A stretch of DNA of 64,000 nt from HGM12998 sp900756495 (GTDB taxonomy: Bacteria > Bacillota > Clostridia > Oscillospirales > Oscillospiraceae). The notes under the pieces were generated by a model. The model was not told where the DNA came from and did not search any database. It saw nothing but the letters and a program-made list of their open reading frames with translations. Numbering within the stretch: position 1 is the first letter of the stretch; each line of letters begins with the position of its first letter. The translations under genes and the position numbers were made by a program. The stretch is taken from NCBI GenBank assembly GCA_958477305.1, contig CAUEFI010000002.1, positions 124,001-188,000 of the forward strand, in the 5' to 3' direction. Shown here one piece after another: positions 24,850-33,368 of this stretch.

Positions 24850-25119
24850 ATGTCCGACTTGATAGAATACCTCTACCAATACGCAGCCGACCACCTGTTC
24901 CGTCCCGCCCTGGCGGAAGATGAGGAATATGAAACCTCCTGTCTGGCGGCAGAGCGCTACTGGTCCCGCCTGAAGGAGACCGCGGACGTGCCGCAGCAGC
25001 GCCTCCCCCTCCAGGACTACCGCGACGCGGCGGCAGACAAGGCCGCGGCGGAACAGAAGGCCATGTTTTGCGCCGGGCTGCGCATGGGCCTTTCTCTGGG
25101 CGCCTTACACCATTCTTAA
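24850..25119 (+). CDS. Small helical protein, DUF6809-like
   Basis: An 89-residue acidic helical protein: SDLIEYLYQYAADHLF, then AERYWSRLKETAD, and a C-terminal EQKAMFCAGLRMGLSLGAL. The last segment resembles the end of DUF6809 proteins of Clostridia, whose function is unknown. GGAGGA lies eight bases before ATG 24850; an upstream ATG at 24835 is too early. It is divergent from the Xre gene and convergent with the racemase gene, overlapping it by 15 bases. Its consensus promoter suggests strong expression unless repressed. Confidence 0.6.
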   Translation: MSDLIEYLYQYAADHLFRPALAEDEEYETSCLAAERYWSRLKETADVPQQRLPLQDYRDAAADKAAAEQKAMFCAGLRMGLSLGALHHS

Positions 25120-25809
25120 GCGGTAGCCGCAGGTGGTAATACACCGCTCGGCCAGCACCTCCATCGCGTCCAGATAGTAGTCGGGCAGACCGTGGTAGGC
25201 CCGGTAGACGGACAGTTCCGTACAGGCCAGGATAGCCCCGTCACAGCCCCGCTCCCGCATATGGCGGTCGATGAGGGCAAACTTTTCCCGGCTGCCCTTT
25301 TCCCCGCGCTTGATCTCGTCATAGATGATGGACATGACCACCTTCTGCACGTCCGGGGCAGGGGAGACCGCCTCCAGGCCCTGGGCCTCGCACTCCCGCT
25401 GGTAGATACCGGTCTGAATCGTGCCGTCGGTGGCCAGGATCCCCACCCGGCGGCGGCCCGCCAGGCACATGGCGCCGGTGGCCTCCCGGACCATATTCAC
25501 GATGGGGATGTCAAGCTCCCCCTGCAGGCGGTCCACAAAGTAGTGGGAGGTATTGCAGGGGATGGCGATTGCGGTGCAGCCGCAGCCCTGGAGCTCCCGG
25601 GCGTCCGCAAGAAGCCTGCGGTAACACTGCTCGGCGTCTCCCCCCAGGATGGCCGACGTTCGGTCCGGCATGGCGGTATCGCTGAGGATGAGGGTGGGCA
25701 GGTGCTCCTGGTCGGCGGCCGCGTCGGTCCGATCCAGAATCCGCTGGTAAAACACTTGGGTGGCCTGCGGACCCATGCCGCCCAAAATACCTAAACGCTG
25801 TTCCTTCAA
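25105..25809 (-). CDS. Aspartate/glutamate racemase family protein (probable aspartate racemase)
   Basis: A cofactor-independent racemase of 234 residues. The start GILGGMGPQATQVFYQRI and DQEHLP...MPDRT are typical of aspartate racemases. The two catalytic cysteines are in IPCNTSHY (Cys 85) and LACTELS (Cys 196). It would make D-aspartate from L-aspartate in the cytosol. Its start overlaps the stop of the ATP-grasp ligase by four bases, so the two are coupled. That pairing matches the Asl/Rac pair of Enterococcus faecium, where D-Asp is put into the peptidoglycan bridge. Glutamate as substrate is less likely. Confidence 0.85.
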   Translation of the reverse strand: MKEQRLGILGGMGPQATQVFYQRILDRTDAAADQEHLPTLILSDTAMPDRTSAILGGDAEQCYRRLLADARELQGCGCTAIAIPCNTSHYFVDRLQGELDIPIVNMVREATGAMCLAGRRRVGILATDGTIQTGIYQRECEAQGLEAVSPAPDVQKVVMSIIYDEIKRGEKGSREKFALIDRHMRERGCDGAILACTELSVYRAYHGLPDYYLDAMEVLAERCITTCGYRLRMV

Positions 25810-27014
25810 TTCGCTTTCTCCATAGAGCTGGCGTAGCGCTCCTTATAGCGCCACTGGTCCCTGAGGATCCGCAGCTTGTGGATGAGGTTTCTGTCCGCCC
25901 TGTAGAACAGGGGATTCACCCAGGCCCCCTGCTCGATCAGGGCCCTCATCTCAGCGTGATACCGGCTGGGAATATAGTCATAGGCCACCTTGGCGGGGAT
26001 AACCCGCCAGAGGTGGCGGTTTTTTGTCACTGTGAGCTGGCAGGGCTTGTGCTCGATGCGGTCCTCCACCAGATATCTGGCCAGATTATATCCGGCCCCA
26101 GTGACGTAATAGTTGCTGCGGCCCTGACGGCAGTTGATCTCAAACACCTTGAATTTTCCGTCACGCTGGTCAAATTTTACGTCGAAATTGGAAAAGCCGG
26201 TAAATTTAATATCCTCCAGGAAGTTGCGCAGCTGCTCGCACAGCGCGGGCTCGTCCTCTGTGATGATGACGGCGTGATTGCCGATGCCGTGGCGGGTATG
26301 CTCCTCCAGCAGGACATGCCCCACACACATGAGACGGACTTTGCCGTCCTCTCCCGAGTAGTTGGTCACCACCCGCATATAGCTGTCGTCGCCGGGAATA
26401 AAGTCCTGAATGATGAGGGAGTCCTCGTAGCCGTGCTCGTAGATCTCGTCCAGAACGGCGTCCACCTCCTGCCGGGTCTGGAGGACATAGGCCTTCTTCT
26501 GGGTGTCGAACGGATGGTCCCAATAGGTGGCGCTCTCAGCGGGCTTGACCACAAAGGGGCCGGGAAAAGGGAGTTCAAAGTCGTGCCCCATGCCCTTTTT
26601 ATAGACAAAGGTGGCGGGGTGGTCAATGCCGTACCGATCGCAGAGCTCATAGAACTTCTCCTTGTGGATCAGCGTCTCCATAAGCTGCAGATCGATATAG
26701 GGCGCTACCACGTTGGCGGGGAATCTGGGCAGATTTTCGGCAATGGCGGTGAGGTAGTTGTCCCCGCAGCCCAGGACAAGGATCTGCTTGGTGGGAAACT
26801 CCTGGGCCACCTCGGTGACGCTGCGCAGCACCACCTCCGGGTCGTCGTTGTTCTCCCGCACCCGGTAGTCGATGATGTCGCTGCCGTAACAGGGCCCCGA
26901 GGGGTACATACCGTAGGCAATGGTCTCCACGCCATAGGCCTCATGAAAGGCCCGGGCCATGCTGTAAACATTAATGTCGGCTCCCAGCAGCAGCGGGACA
27001 AAATTATGTTCCAT
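25806..27014 (-). CDS. ATP-grasp carboxylate-amine ligase, D-aspartate ligase-like
   Basis: A 402-residue ATP-grasp enzyme. The start MEHNFVPLLLGADINVYSMA and the next AFHEAYGVETIAYGM resemble the carboligases that include E. faecium D-aspartate ligase (Asl). ATP-grasp features: FVVKPAESATYWDHP, SLIIQDFIPGDDSYMR and the metal-binding FKVFEINCRQGRSNYY. It would link a carboxylate, probably D-Asp from the adjacent racemase, to an amine such as the lysine side chain of the wall precursor. The ATG at 27014 follows GGGAGCG; an earlier in-frame start at 27044 lies within the upstream gene. Substrate is inferred from context. Confidence 0.82.
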   Translation of the reverse strand: MEHNFVPLLLGADINVYSMARAFHEAYGVETIAYGMYPSGPCYGSDIIDYRVRENNDDPEVVLRSVTEVAQEFPTKQILVLGCGDNYLTAIAENLPRFPANVVAPYIDLQLMETLIHKEKFYELCDRYGIDHPATFVYKKGMGHDFELPFPGPFVVKPAESATYWDHPFDTQKKAYVLQTRQEVDAVLDEIYEHGYEDSLIIQDFIPGDDSYMRVVTNYSGEDGKVRLMCVGHVLLEEHTRHGIGNHAVIITEDEPALCEQLRNFLEDIKFTGFSNFDVKFDQRDGKFKVFEINCRQGRSNYYVTGAGYNLARYLVEDRIEHKPCQLTVTKNRHLWRVIPAKVAYDYIPSRYHAEMRALIEQGAWVNPLFYRADRNLIHKLRILRDQWRYKERYASSMEKAN

Positions 27015-27210
27015 CGTTTTGCGCTCCCATAAAGGTAATCTCATACCATTGGCCCCCCATGGGCCTCAGGTCGGCGGGATAGGCGCCGGCCACATAGCGG
27101 GCCTCCGCCTCCGTGAGGCGGAGCTCCCGGCGGCAGACAGCCCCGCCCTCAAAGCTCTCGGAAATCCAGCGCTCCAGGCGATTGGCCTCCGTATTCTCTA
27201 TTATCGTCAT
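27004..27210 (-). CDS. Small protein upstream of the D-aspartate ligase-like gene
   Basis: A 68-residue protein with a good ribosome site (AAGGGAGAG). It starts MTIIENTEANRLERWI and has CRRELRLTEAEARYVA, AYPADLRPM and QWYEITFMGA. The helix-rich N half and short beta end suggest a small partner or regulator. It overlaps the ATP-grasp start by 11 bases and follows rel by 24 bases, so it belongs to the recJ-rel-ligase-racemase run. I do not recognise the family. Confidence 0.6.
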   Translation of the reverse strand: MTIIENTEANRLERWISESFEGGAVCRRELRLTEAEARYVAGAYPADLRPMGGQWYEITFMGAQNDGT

Positions 27211-27234
27211 GTCCGCTCTCCCTTAATCTCATCC

Positions 27235-29469
27235 TCAGCCGGCCGTCCGCTTGACCTGGTAGACGCCCTGGATCTGTCCAAGCCGGTTGACGACAGCGGT
27301 CAGCTCATCCTTATTCCTGACCTCCAGCACGATGGCCACCGTGGCGTATCCGTCGGGCATGGACCGTGCGGAGAGGCTGGAGACCTTTACCTTGGCCGAA
27401 GACAGGGCCATGGCCACATCCAGCGTGAGGGCGTCCCGGTCCTTGGCGGCAATCTCCAGCGAAGTCTGATAGCCCGAGAGATCCCCCTCCACCCAGGCGA
27501 CTTTAATCCAGCGCCCGGGCTCCTCCTTCTGCTTCTCAGGGGAGGCGTTGGGGCAGTCCTGCCGGTGGACGGAAACACCGTAGCCCCGGGTAATGAACCC
27601 GACGATCGGATCTCCGGGCACGGGGGTACAGCACTTGGCGAATTTGACCAGGCAGTTGTCCAACCCCTCCACCACAATACCGGATTCGGAGTGTCTGGGC
27701 AGCTTGGGCGCCGACTGCCCGGCGCCGGCCGGCATAATGATTTCGGCGGCGGCCCCCTGGCCCGCCGTCTCCCGCTCCGCCTGGGCCTTGTCGGCAGCCG
27801 CCCGGTTGAGACGGGTCAGCTCGTCCTTAATCCGTACCACCGCTTTCTGCGCGGTCATGCCGCCATAGCCGATGGCGGCGTACAGCTCGTCCAGGGAGCC
27901 GAATCGGACCTTCTTCAACACAAAGGGGAGCACATCTTCGGCGGTAATGGCAGCAAGGGAGAGGCCCACATGCTTGAGCTCGGACTCAAAGGAGGCGCGG
28001 CCGGTTGCGATATTCTCCTCCCGGCGCTCCTTCTTAAACCACTGGCGGATCTTGTTGCGGGCCTCGTTGGACTTGCAGATCTTCATCCAGTCCCGGCTGG
28101 GACCATGGGCCGACTTGGAGGTAATGACCTCCACAATGTCGCCGTTTTTCAGCTGGGTATCAAAAGGGACCATGCGTCCGTTGACCTTGGCTCCCGTCAT
28201 CTGGTTGCCCACGGCCGAATGAATGTTGTAGGCAAAGTCAATGGGAGTGGCCCCGGCAGGGAGGTTGATCACGTCGCCCCGGGGCGTAAAGACGAAGACC
28301 TCGTCGGCAAACATATCCACCTTCAGCGTCCGGACAAATTCCTCGGCGTCGGTGTCCTGCTGGCTCTCCAGCAGCTTGCGGACCCACTCGAAGGCCTCCT
28401 CTGTGCCCAGCTTCTCGTTGGCCATGCCCTGTTTGTACTTCCAGTGGGCGGCAATGCCGTACTCCGCCGTCTGGTGCATCTCCTTGGTGCGGATCTGCAC
28501 TTCGAAGGGGATTCCCTCCCGGCCGATAACGGTGGTGTGGAGCGACTGGTAGCCGTTGGGCTTGGGCGTGCCGATATAGTCCTTGAAGCGGCCCAGCATG
28601 GGCTTGAACAGGTCGTGGATACACCCCAGTACATTGTAGCACTCCGAAATGTCGTCCACAATGACCCGGAAGGCATACAGGTCAAAGATCTCATCCATCG
28701 TCTTGTTCTGTGCGTACATCTTGCGGTAGCAGGAGTAGATGTGCTTGACCCGCCCGTATACGGTGCACTTGATGCCCTCTTCGTCCATCCGGTCCTGAAT
28801 CCGCTTCTGAACCGTGGCCAGGAATTCCTCATGGGCCGAGGAGCGGGCGGCCAGCTCATCCTCGATCTCCTTATAGCCGATGGGATCCAGGTAGCGGAGC
28901 GATAGGTCCTCCAGCTCCCACTTGAAGTTCTGCATGCCCAGCCGGTGGGCGATGGGGGCGTAGATCTCCATGGTCTCCAGGGCCTTTTCCCGCTGCTTGC
29001 GGGCGGACTGGTACTCCATGGTGCGCATATTGTGCAGCCGGTCGCAGATTTTGATCAGAATCACCCGGATGTCCTTCGCCATCGCCAGGAGCATCTTGCG
29101 CAGGTTCTCCATCTGCTCCTCTTCCTTGGAGGTATACTGCACCCGGGTCAGCTTGGTGACCCCCTCCACCAGATTTGCCACTGCGGTCCCGAAGAGCTTG
29201 GCAATCTCCTCATAGGTGGAGCCGGTGTCCTCAATGCAGTCGTGCAGAAGAGCTGCGATGATGGAGTCCGTATCCAGCTCCAGATCGGCCACAATCTCCG
29301 CCACAGCCAGAGGGTGGGTGATATAGGGCGTTCCGTCCTTCCGGAGCTGGCCGGAGTGGGCGTTGTCTGCATAATTGAACGCGGAGAAGAGGCGCTGCGT
29401 ATCCAGCGCCGGGTTATAGGTCTTAATTTTATCCTCCAGAGCCTGATATCGCTCCAAAATGGGGTCCAT
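27235..29469 (-). CDS. relA: Bifunctional (p)ppGpp synthetase/hydrolase Rel
   Basis: Stringent-response enzyme of 744 residues. The hydrolase HD domain has LLHDCIEDT (HD at 76-77) and CDRLHNMRT. The synthetase domain follows (about 200-350) with YRKMYAQNKTMDEIFDLYAF and PNGYQSLHTTVIG. A TGS domain (about 395-455) with VFTPRGDVINLPAGATPIDFA, a zinc-finger-like CCTPVPGDPIVG and a C-terminal ACT domain complete the layout. All catalytic motifs are intact, so both activities are expected. It lies 30 bases downstream of recJ. Confidence 0.96.
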   Translation of the reverse strand: MDPILERYQALEDKIKTYNPALDTQRLFSAFNYADNAHSGQLRKDGTPYITHPLAVAEIVADLELDTDSIIAALLHDCIEDTGSTYEEIAKLFGTAVANLVEGVTKLTRVQYTSKEEEQMENLRKMLLAMAKDIRVILIKICDRLHNMRTMEYQSARKQREKALETMEIYAPIAHRLGMQNFKWELEDLSLRYLDPIGYKEIEDELAARSSAHEEFLATVQKRIQDRMDEEGIKCTVYGRVKHIYSCYRKMYAQNKTMDEIFDLYAFRVIVDDISECYNVLGCIHDLFKPMLGRFKDYIGTPKPNGYQSLHTTVIGREGIPFEVQIRTKEMHQTAEYGIAAHWKYKQGMANEKLGTEEAFEWVRKLLESQQDTDAEEFVRTLKVDMFADEVFVFTPRGDVINLPAGATPIDFAYNIHSAVGNQMTGAKVNGRMVPFDTQLKNGDIVEVITSKSAHGPSRDWMKICKSNEARNKIRQWFKKERREENIATGRASFESELKHVGLSLAAITAEDVLPFVLKKVRFGSLDELYAAIGYGGMTAQKAVVRIKDELTRLNRAAADKAQAERETAGQGAAAEIIMPAGAGQSAPKLPRHSESGIVVEGLDNCLVKFAKCCTPVPGDPIVGFITRGYGVSVHRQDCPNASPEKQKEEPGRWIKVAWVEGDLSGYQTSLEIAAKDRDALTLDVAMALSSAKVKVSSLSARSMPDGYATVAIVLEVRNKDELTAVVNRLGQIQGVYQVKRTAG

Positions 29470-29499
29470 AAGGGCACCTCCAGCCCATCACAAGCATAC

Positions 29500-31566
29500 T
29501 TACTCCAGTATGCTCCGTAATTTTCGCATGATGTGGGACTGTTCCAAATCCACCTTGCCCTCCACACTGTTGAGACGGATCTGCAGGTGATCGGTGTTCC
29601 GCTCCAGGCGGATAAGTCCCCGCTCGTCAAAGACCTCCAGACATACCATGGTACGCATGACGGTCTCCCGCCGTCCAGAGGTCCGGGCCAGATTCCGGGC
29701 CAGACGGCGCTCGGTCTCTTCAATCGGGCCTTCGTTTCCGTGGCCCTTCAAATAGCGCCACAAATCAGCAAATTCCTCCCGGCTGGGCAGAAGGGAGCGG
29801 GCTTCCAGCGCCGTCAGCGGTTCTCCCCGGCGGAATTTTTCATACAGGGCCCGTTCTACCTGTGCCCGCGTCCTGGCCGGGCGCAGATCGCACAGCTGCA
29901 GCTGGACGCTCCGCCAGCCCCGGTATTCATTGACCTGGGGGGTAAAGGCCACATCAATGCGATCCCCGGCCGCCACCCCTGTCTCCCGGGCGGTAGCGGC
30001 AAAGAAAATCGCGTCAAAGGACCGGCCGGCGGCGTTCAGCTTGAGCTTCAGATGGCGGCCGCCACCCACCTCGGTTACTGCACTGACGGTACAGCCGCTG
30101 AACTGGAATACCGGCTTGGGATTGCCCGCCCCATAGGGCTCCAGTACCCCCAGCCCCTCCACCTCTTCCATGGCGAGGAGAGCTACGTCGTCAATCTCAG
30201 CGTCAATGTCCAATACGTTGACCATCTCGGCCCCGCCGGTACGCAGGGCCACATATGTGTTCATCCTCGCGGCAAAAGCGGGAATATTTTCTTCTCGAAT
30301 GGTAAAGCCGGCGGCCAGCTCGTGGCCTCCAAAGCCCTCCAGCAAATCCGAGCAGCTCTCCAGCGCGGCGAAGAGGTTGAAGCCCCCAAAGGACCGGCAG
30401 GATCCCTTGCCTCTGCCGTCCTGGAGGCAGATCATAAAGGCCGGACAGGAGAATTTCTCCGCCAGGCGGGAGGCCACAATACCTACCACTCCCTGGTGCC
30501 ACCCCTCGCCGGAGAGGACCAGGGCACGGCGCGCCTCCGGCGGCATGGTCTCGGCCAGAGCCAGACAGCTCTCATAGATCCCGGCCTCAATCGCCTGACG
30601 CTCCCGGTTGAGTGCGCACAGCTCCCGGGCCAGCGCCTCACCGCGGACCGGGTCCTGTGTCAGCAGCAGCTCGGCGGCCAGCCCCGCCCGTCCCATCCGC
30701 CCTGAGGCGTTGATCCGCGGGGCCAGGGTATAGCCCACCGCCATGGAGGTAAGCGGCCTCTCATTCAGCCCCGCTTCAGCCAGCAGTGCCCGCAGGCCGG
30801 GGCGCCGGGTGCGGCGCAGCGCCTCCAGCCCCAGACGGACAATAGTCCGGTTCTCCCCCACCACAGCCATCACATCCGCTACCGTGCCTACGGCGGCAAG
30901 ATCCGCATATTCCCTCAGCAGCGCTTCTTCCTGTCCCGGGCCATGGAGGGCCAGCGCTACCTTAAGCGCCACACCCACCCCCGCCAGCTGCTTAAACGGG
31001 TAGGGACAGTCCTTTCTGTGGGGGTCCACCACCGCTGCGGCGGGAGGAAGCTCAGCCTTACACTCATGGTGGTCGGTAATGACCACATCCACGCCCAGCT
31101 CTCCCGCCCAGCGGGCCTCCTCTACGGCGGTGATGCCGCAGTCCACCGTGACAATGAGTGTAACTCCCTGCTCCCTCAGGGCAGCTACCGCCTCCCGGTT
31201 GAGCCCGTAGCCCTCCTCCATACGGTCCGGAATATAGGGAATCACCCTTCCGCCCAGAGCCCTCAGGCAATCGGTGAGCAGGCATGTGGCCGTAATGCCG
31301 TCCACATCATAATCTCCGTAGACCGCGATGGTCTCCCCCTGCTCCAGCCCCTGGGAAATCCGGGCCACCGCCCGGTCCATATCCTTCATCAGCATCGGAT
31401 CCTGGAGCAGGTTCAAATCGGCGGCGAGAAATGCACGCGCCTTTTCTACGGTATCCAGTCCCCGGGCGCACAGTGTCAGCGCCGCCAGCCGCGGCACGCC
31501 CGCCCGCTCCATCTCCAGCCGGGCGGCGCCGTCGCCGTGAGCCCGGTTCCACTGCTTATATCTCAT
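29500..31566 (-). CDS. recJ: Single-stranded-DNA exonuclease RecJ
   Basis: DHH-family 5'-3' exonuclease of 688 residues for recombination and mismatch repair. Motifs: YGDYDVDG (85-90), VDCGITAVEEA, TDHHECK (DHH 165-167), then DHHA1 with GGHELAAGFTI and an OB domain. A longer C-terminal region (about 560-688), with RTMVCLEVFDERGLI, is a typical Clostridia extension. First gene of the leftward run recJ-rel-small protein-ligase-racemase. No promoter was identified with confidence. Confidence 0.95.
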   Translation of the reverse strand: MRYKQWNRAHGDGAARLEMERAGVPRLAALTLCARGLDTVEKARAFLAADLNLLQDPMLMKDMDRAVARISQGLEQGETIAVYGDYDVDGITATCLLTDCLRALGGRVIPYIPDRMEEGYGLNREAVAALREQGVTLIVTVDCGITAVEEARWAGELGVDVVITDHHECKAELPPAAAVVDPHRKDCPYPFKQLAGVGVALKVALALHGPGQEEALLREYADLAAVGTVADVMAVVGENRTIVRLGLEALRRTRRPGLRALLAEAGLNERPLTSMAVGYTLAPRINASGRMGRAGLAAELLLTQDPVRGEALARELCALNRERQAIEAGIYESCLALAETMPPEARRALVLSGEGWHQGVVGIVASRLAEKFSCPAFMICLQDGRGKGSCRSFGGFNLFAALESCSDLLEGFGGHELAAGFTIREENIPAFAARMNTYVALRTGGAEMVNVLDIDAEIDDVALLAMEEVEGLGVLEPYGAGNPKPVFQFSGCTVSAVTEVGGGRHLKLKLNAAGRSFDAIFFAATARETGVAAGDRIDVAFTPQVNEYRGWRSVQLQLCDLRPARTRAQVERALYEKFRRGEPLTALEARSLLPSREEFADLWRYLKGHGNEGPIEETERRLARNLARTSGRRETVMRTMVCLEVFDERGLIRLERNTDHLQIRLNSVEGKVDLEQSHIMRKLRSILE

Positions 31567-31697
31567 AGGCCGCTGCCGCCCCCTCTGCCTTCAAATCAAA
31601 ATTACCCTTTATTATACCAAATTCCACGGAGGGTGACAAGGACTTTATCCAATCGTCCTGCTGCAGTTTCTGTTTTCTGTGGTCCCGCGATCTTCAG

Positions 31698-31726
31698 TTG
31701 CCTGCCGGACATATCTTTGCTATAAT
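31698..31726 (+). promoter_or_regulatory. Sigma-A promoter
   Basis: TTGCCT, 17 bases, TATAAT, ahead of the zinc-ribbon membrane protein and the shikimate kinase. The transcript leader would be under 20 bases and includes GGGAGGAGG. Confidence 0.75.
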
Positions 31727-31748
31727 TATATAAGGGAGGAGGATCCTC

Positions 31749-32699
31749 ATGCGCATTCTGGTATGCCGGGACTGCGGCAAGCGGTATGACTACGATAAGG
31801 ATGATTTCTGCCCCAAATGCGGCAGCTATAACCCGCCGCGGGATGACCCCTCCACCCCGCTGGAGCAGGAGCTTCTGGCACGGTTTGCTCCCGCCCGCGA
31901 AAGCCAGGCGGCGGCCAAAAACCAGCAGCAGATGCGGCATACCGCCGCCCGCCCCCGAACCGCACCGCCGCATGGAGGCGCGCATCCCCGTCAGCGCCCC
32001 TCTCCCCGGGGTGTATCCGCTACAGCTGCAGCCCCAGAACTCAGGAAACGCAGCCTGTGCGCCGGGGACCACGCGGTCTGCGGCCCCGAAGCATCCCCCC
32101 GCCGCCGCATCCGCCGCCACGTCCATCCGGCCGTCAAAATGCTGGTTGTCATTGTCCTTGTCGTGGCTGTGCTGGCCATCCTGAATCTCGTCCTTCACAG
32201 CTTTATAACCGGCGTCACGGGCGGCTCCTCAGGTCTGGCCGATCCGGAGGGCCCGGCTTTGATCGAGCATGAAATGATGGAGCCCTTTCAGATAAACGGC
32301 GCGGGGATTTCCATTGACGATGCGTGGTGGGTGGACCTGACAGGCGATTCCCAGGTGGAGCGCCCGGGATATAGCTGCCTCGCCGTGGACGTCTGGATCA
32401 TCAGCGGAACACAGCAGCGCGGCCTGTATATCGACAACCCCGAGCTGGAAACTGCCTCCGGCGGCATATATGCGCTGGAGGACGACATGTTTCTCGCCCA
32501 GCGCCTCGCCGGCTACGGGATATATGCGGTCACCCTGAGCGACTATCAGTGGGAGGATCTGCTCTACGGGCAATTTATCTTTTTTCTCCCTGAGGGAACC
32601 GCCGGGGACGCCACCCTCATCATCGAGGAGTACGCCCTTGGAGATGTGGACAGCCCTGCCCCCACCGCTATCCACAGGGTTCGAATTCCTCTGCCTTAA
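31749..32699 (+). CDS. Zinc-ribbon membrane protein of unknown function
   Basis: A 316-residue protein in three parts. A rubredoxin-like zinc ribbon at the start has CRDCG and CPKCGSYNPP (four cysteines). A long low-complexity basic linker rich in Pro and Arg follows (about 45-130). One membrane helix (about 137-158, MLVVIVLVVAVLAILNLVL) leads to an external domain (about 170-316) with WVDLTGDSQ and an end SPAPTAIHRVRIPLP. The outer domain may be DUF4352-like, but the match is weak. The start follows GGGAGGAGG. It precedes the shikimate kinase gene by 15 bases. Confidence 0.72.
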   Translation: MRILVCRDCGKRYDYDKDDFCPKCGSYNPPRDDPSTPLEQELLARFAPARESQAAAKNQQQMRHTAARPRTAPPHGGAHPRQRPSPRGVSATAAAPELRKRSLCAGDHAVCGPEASPRRRIRRHVHPAVKMLVVIVLVVAVLAILNLVLHSFITGVTGGSSGLADPEGPALIEHEMMEPFQINGAGISIDDAWWVDLTGDSQVERPGYSCLAVDVWIISGTQQRGLYIDNPELETASGGIYALEDDMFLAQRLAGYGIYAVTLSDYQWEDLLYGQFIFFLPEGTAGDATLIIEEYALGDVDSPAPTAIHRVRIPLP

Positions 32700-32714
32700 T
32701 AAAGGAGCGCCGTT

Positions 32715-33242
32715 GTGAAAAACATCACTCTTATCGGCATGCCGGGCTCTGGCAAGAGCACGGTAGGCGTATTGCTGGCTAAGGCGCTGGGCTTCGGTTT
32801 TCTCGACACCGACCTGCTGATCCAGCAGCGGGAGGGCGCCCTTCTCCAGGAACTCCTGGATTCCAGGGGGCTGGATGCCTTTCTGGACGCGGAAGAGGCC
32901 GCCATTCGGTCCATAGCCTGTACGGGCTGTATTATCGCCCCCGGGGGCAGCGTTGTGTGCCGCCCCGGGGCCATCGGCCATCTGCGCACCTTGGGAAGGG
33001 TGGTCTACCTCAAGCTGCCCCTGGAGACTCTGGAGCGGCGGATCGAAAATATCACTACCCGCGGCATCGCCATGACGCCGGGCGAAACGCTGTCCGACGT
33101 GTACGACCGCCGGACACCGCTGTACGAGCGATACGCCCACTGTACAGTGGATGCAGACGGCCTGACCCTGGAGGAGACGGTGACCGCCGTACTCCGGAGC
33201 CTTCCTCCTCATGCCCCTTTCATCTCGCGGGCCAAAGTATGA
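32715..33242 (+). CDS. aroK: Shikimate kinase
   Basis: Phosphorylates shikimate at the 3-OH in the chorismate pathway. P-loop GMPGSGKSTVG near residues 8-18, FLDTDLLIQ (Asp for shikimate), then APGGSVVCR (the GG motif) and the lid region near TTRGIAMTPGE. The 175 residues are normal. The start is GTG 15 bases after the previous stop, behind AAAGGAG. No other aro genes are in the window, so this may be an extra copy; the family fit is good but the gene symbol is by analogy. Confidence 0.88.
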   Translation: MKNITLIGMPGSGKSTVGVLLAKALGFGFLDTDLLIQQREGALLQELLDSRGLDAFLDAEEAAIRSIACTGCIIAPGGSVVCRPGAIGHLRTLGRVVYLKLPLETLERRIENITTRGIAMTPGETLSDVYDRRTPLYERYAHCTVDADGLTLEETVTAVLRSLPPHAPFISRAKV

Positions 33243-33247
33243 AGGGC

Positions 33248-33275
33248 TTGTACTTTTTTCAGAATGTGATATACT
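33248..33275 (+). promoter_or_regulatory. Promoter for the DEAD-box helicase, extended -10
   Basis: TTGTAC, 16 bases, then TGATATACT (extended -10). The roughly 85-base leader holds a small palindrome GCGGCTTAAAGCCGC (33291-33305) and a GC-rich CCGGCCCCCCGGG. Helicases of this type are often cold-induced through their leaders; that is only a possibility here. Confidence 0.65.
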
Positions 33276-33368
33276 AATCAGGTTTGAAATGCGGCTTAAA
33301 GCCGCCGCCGGGCAGAATCCGGCCCCCCGGGAAGGGCACTCCCGAATAAATGAAAAGGATCGAAACAC

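Noticed and set aside
26974..28905. Long plus-strand frame opposite rel and the ATP-grasp gene
   Set aside because: Spans two well-supported minus-strand genes with all motifs intact; no start signal.
33285..33345. Riboswitch in the helicase leader
   Set aside because: Only two short GC-rich palindromes are visible; no known aptamer core.
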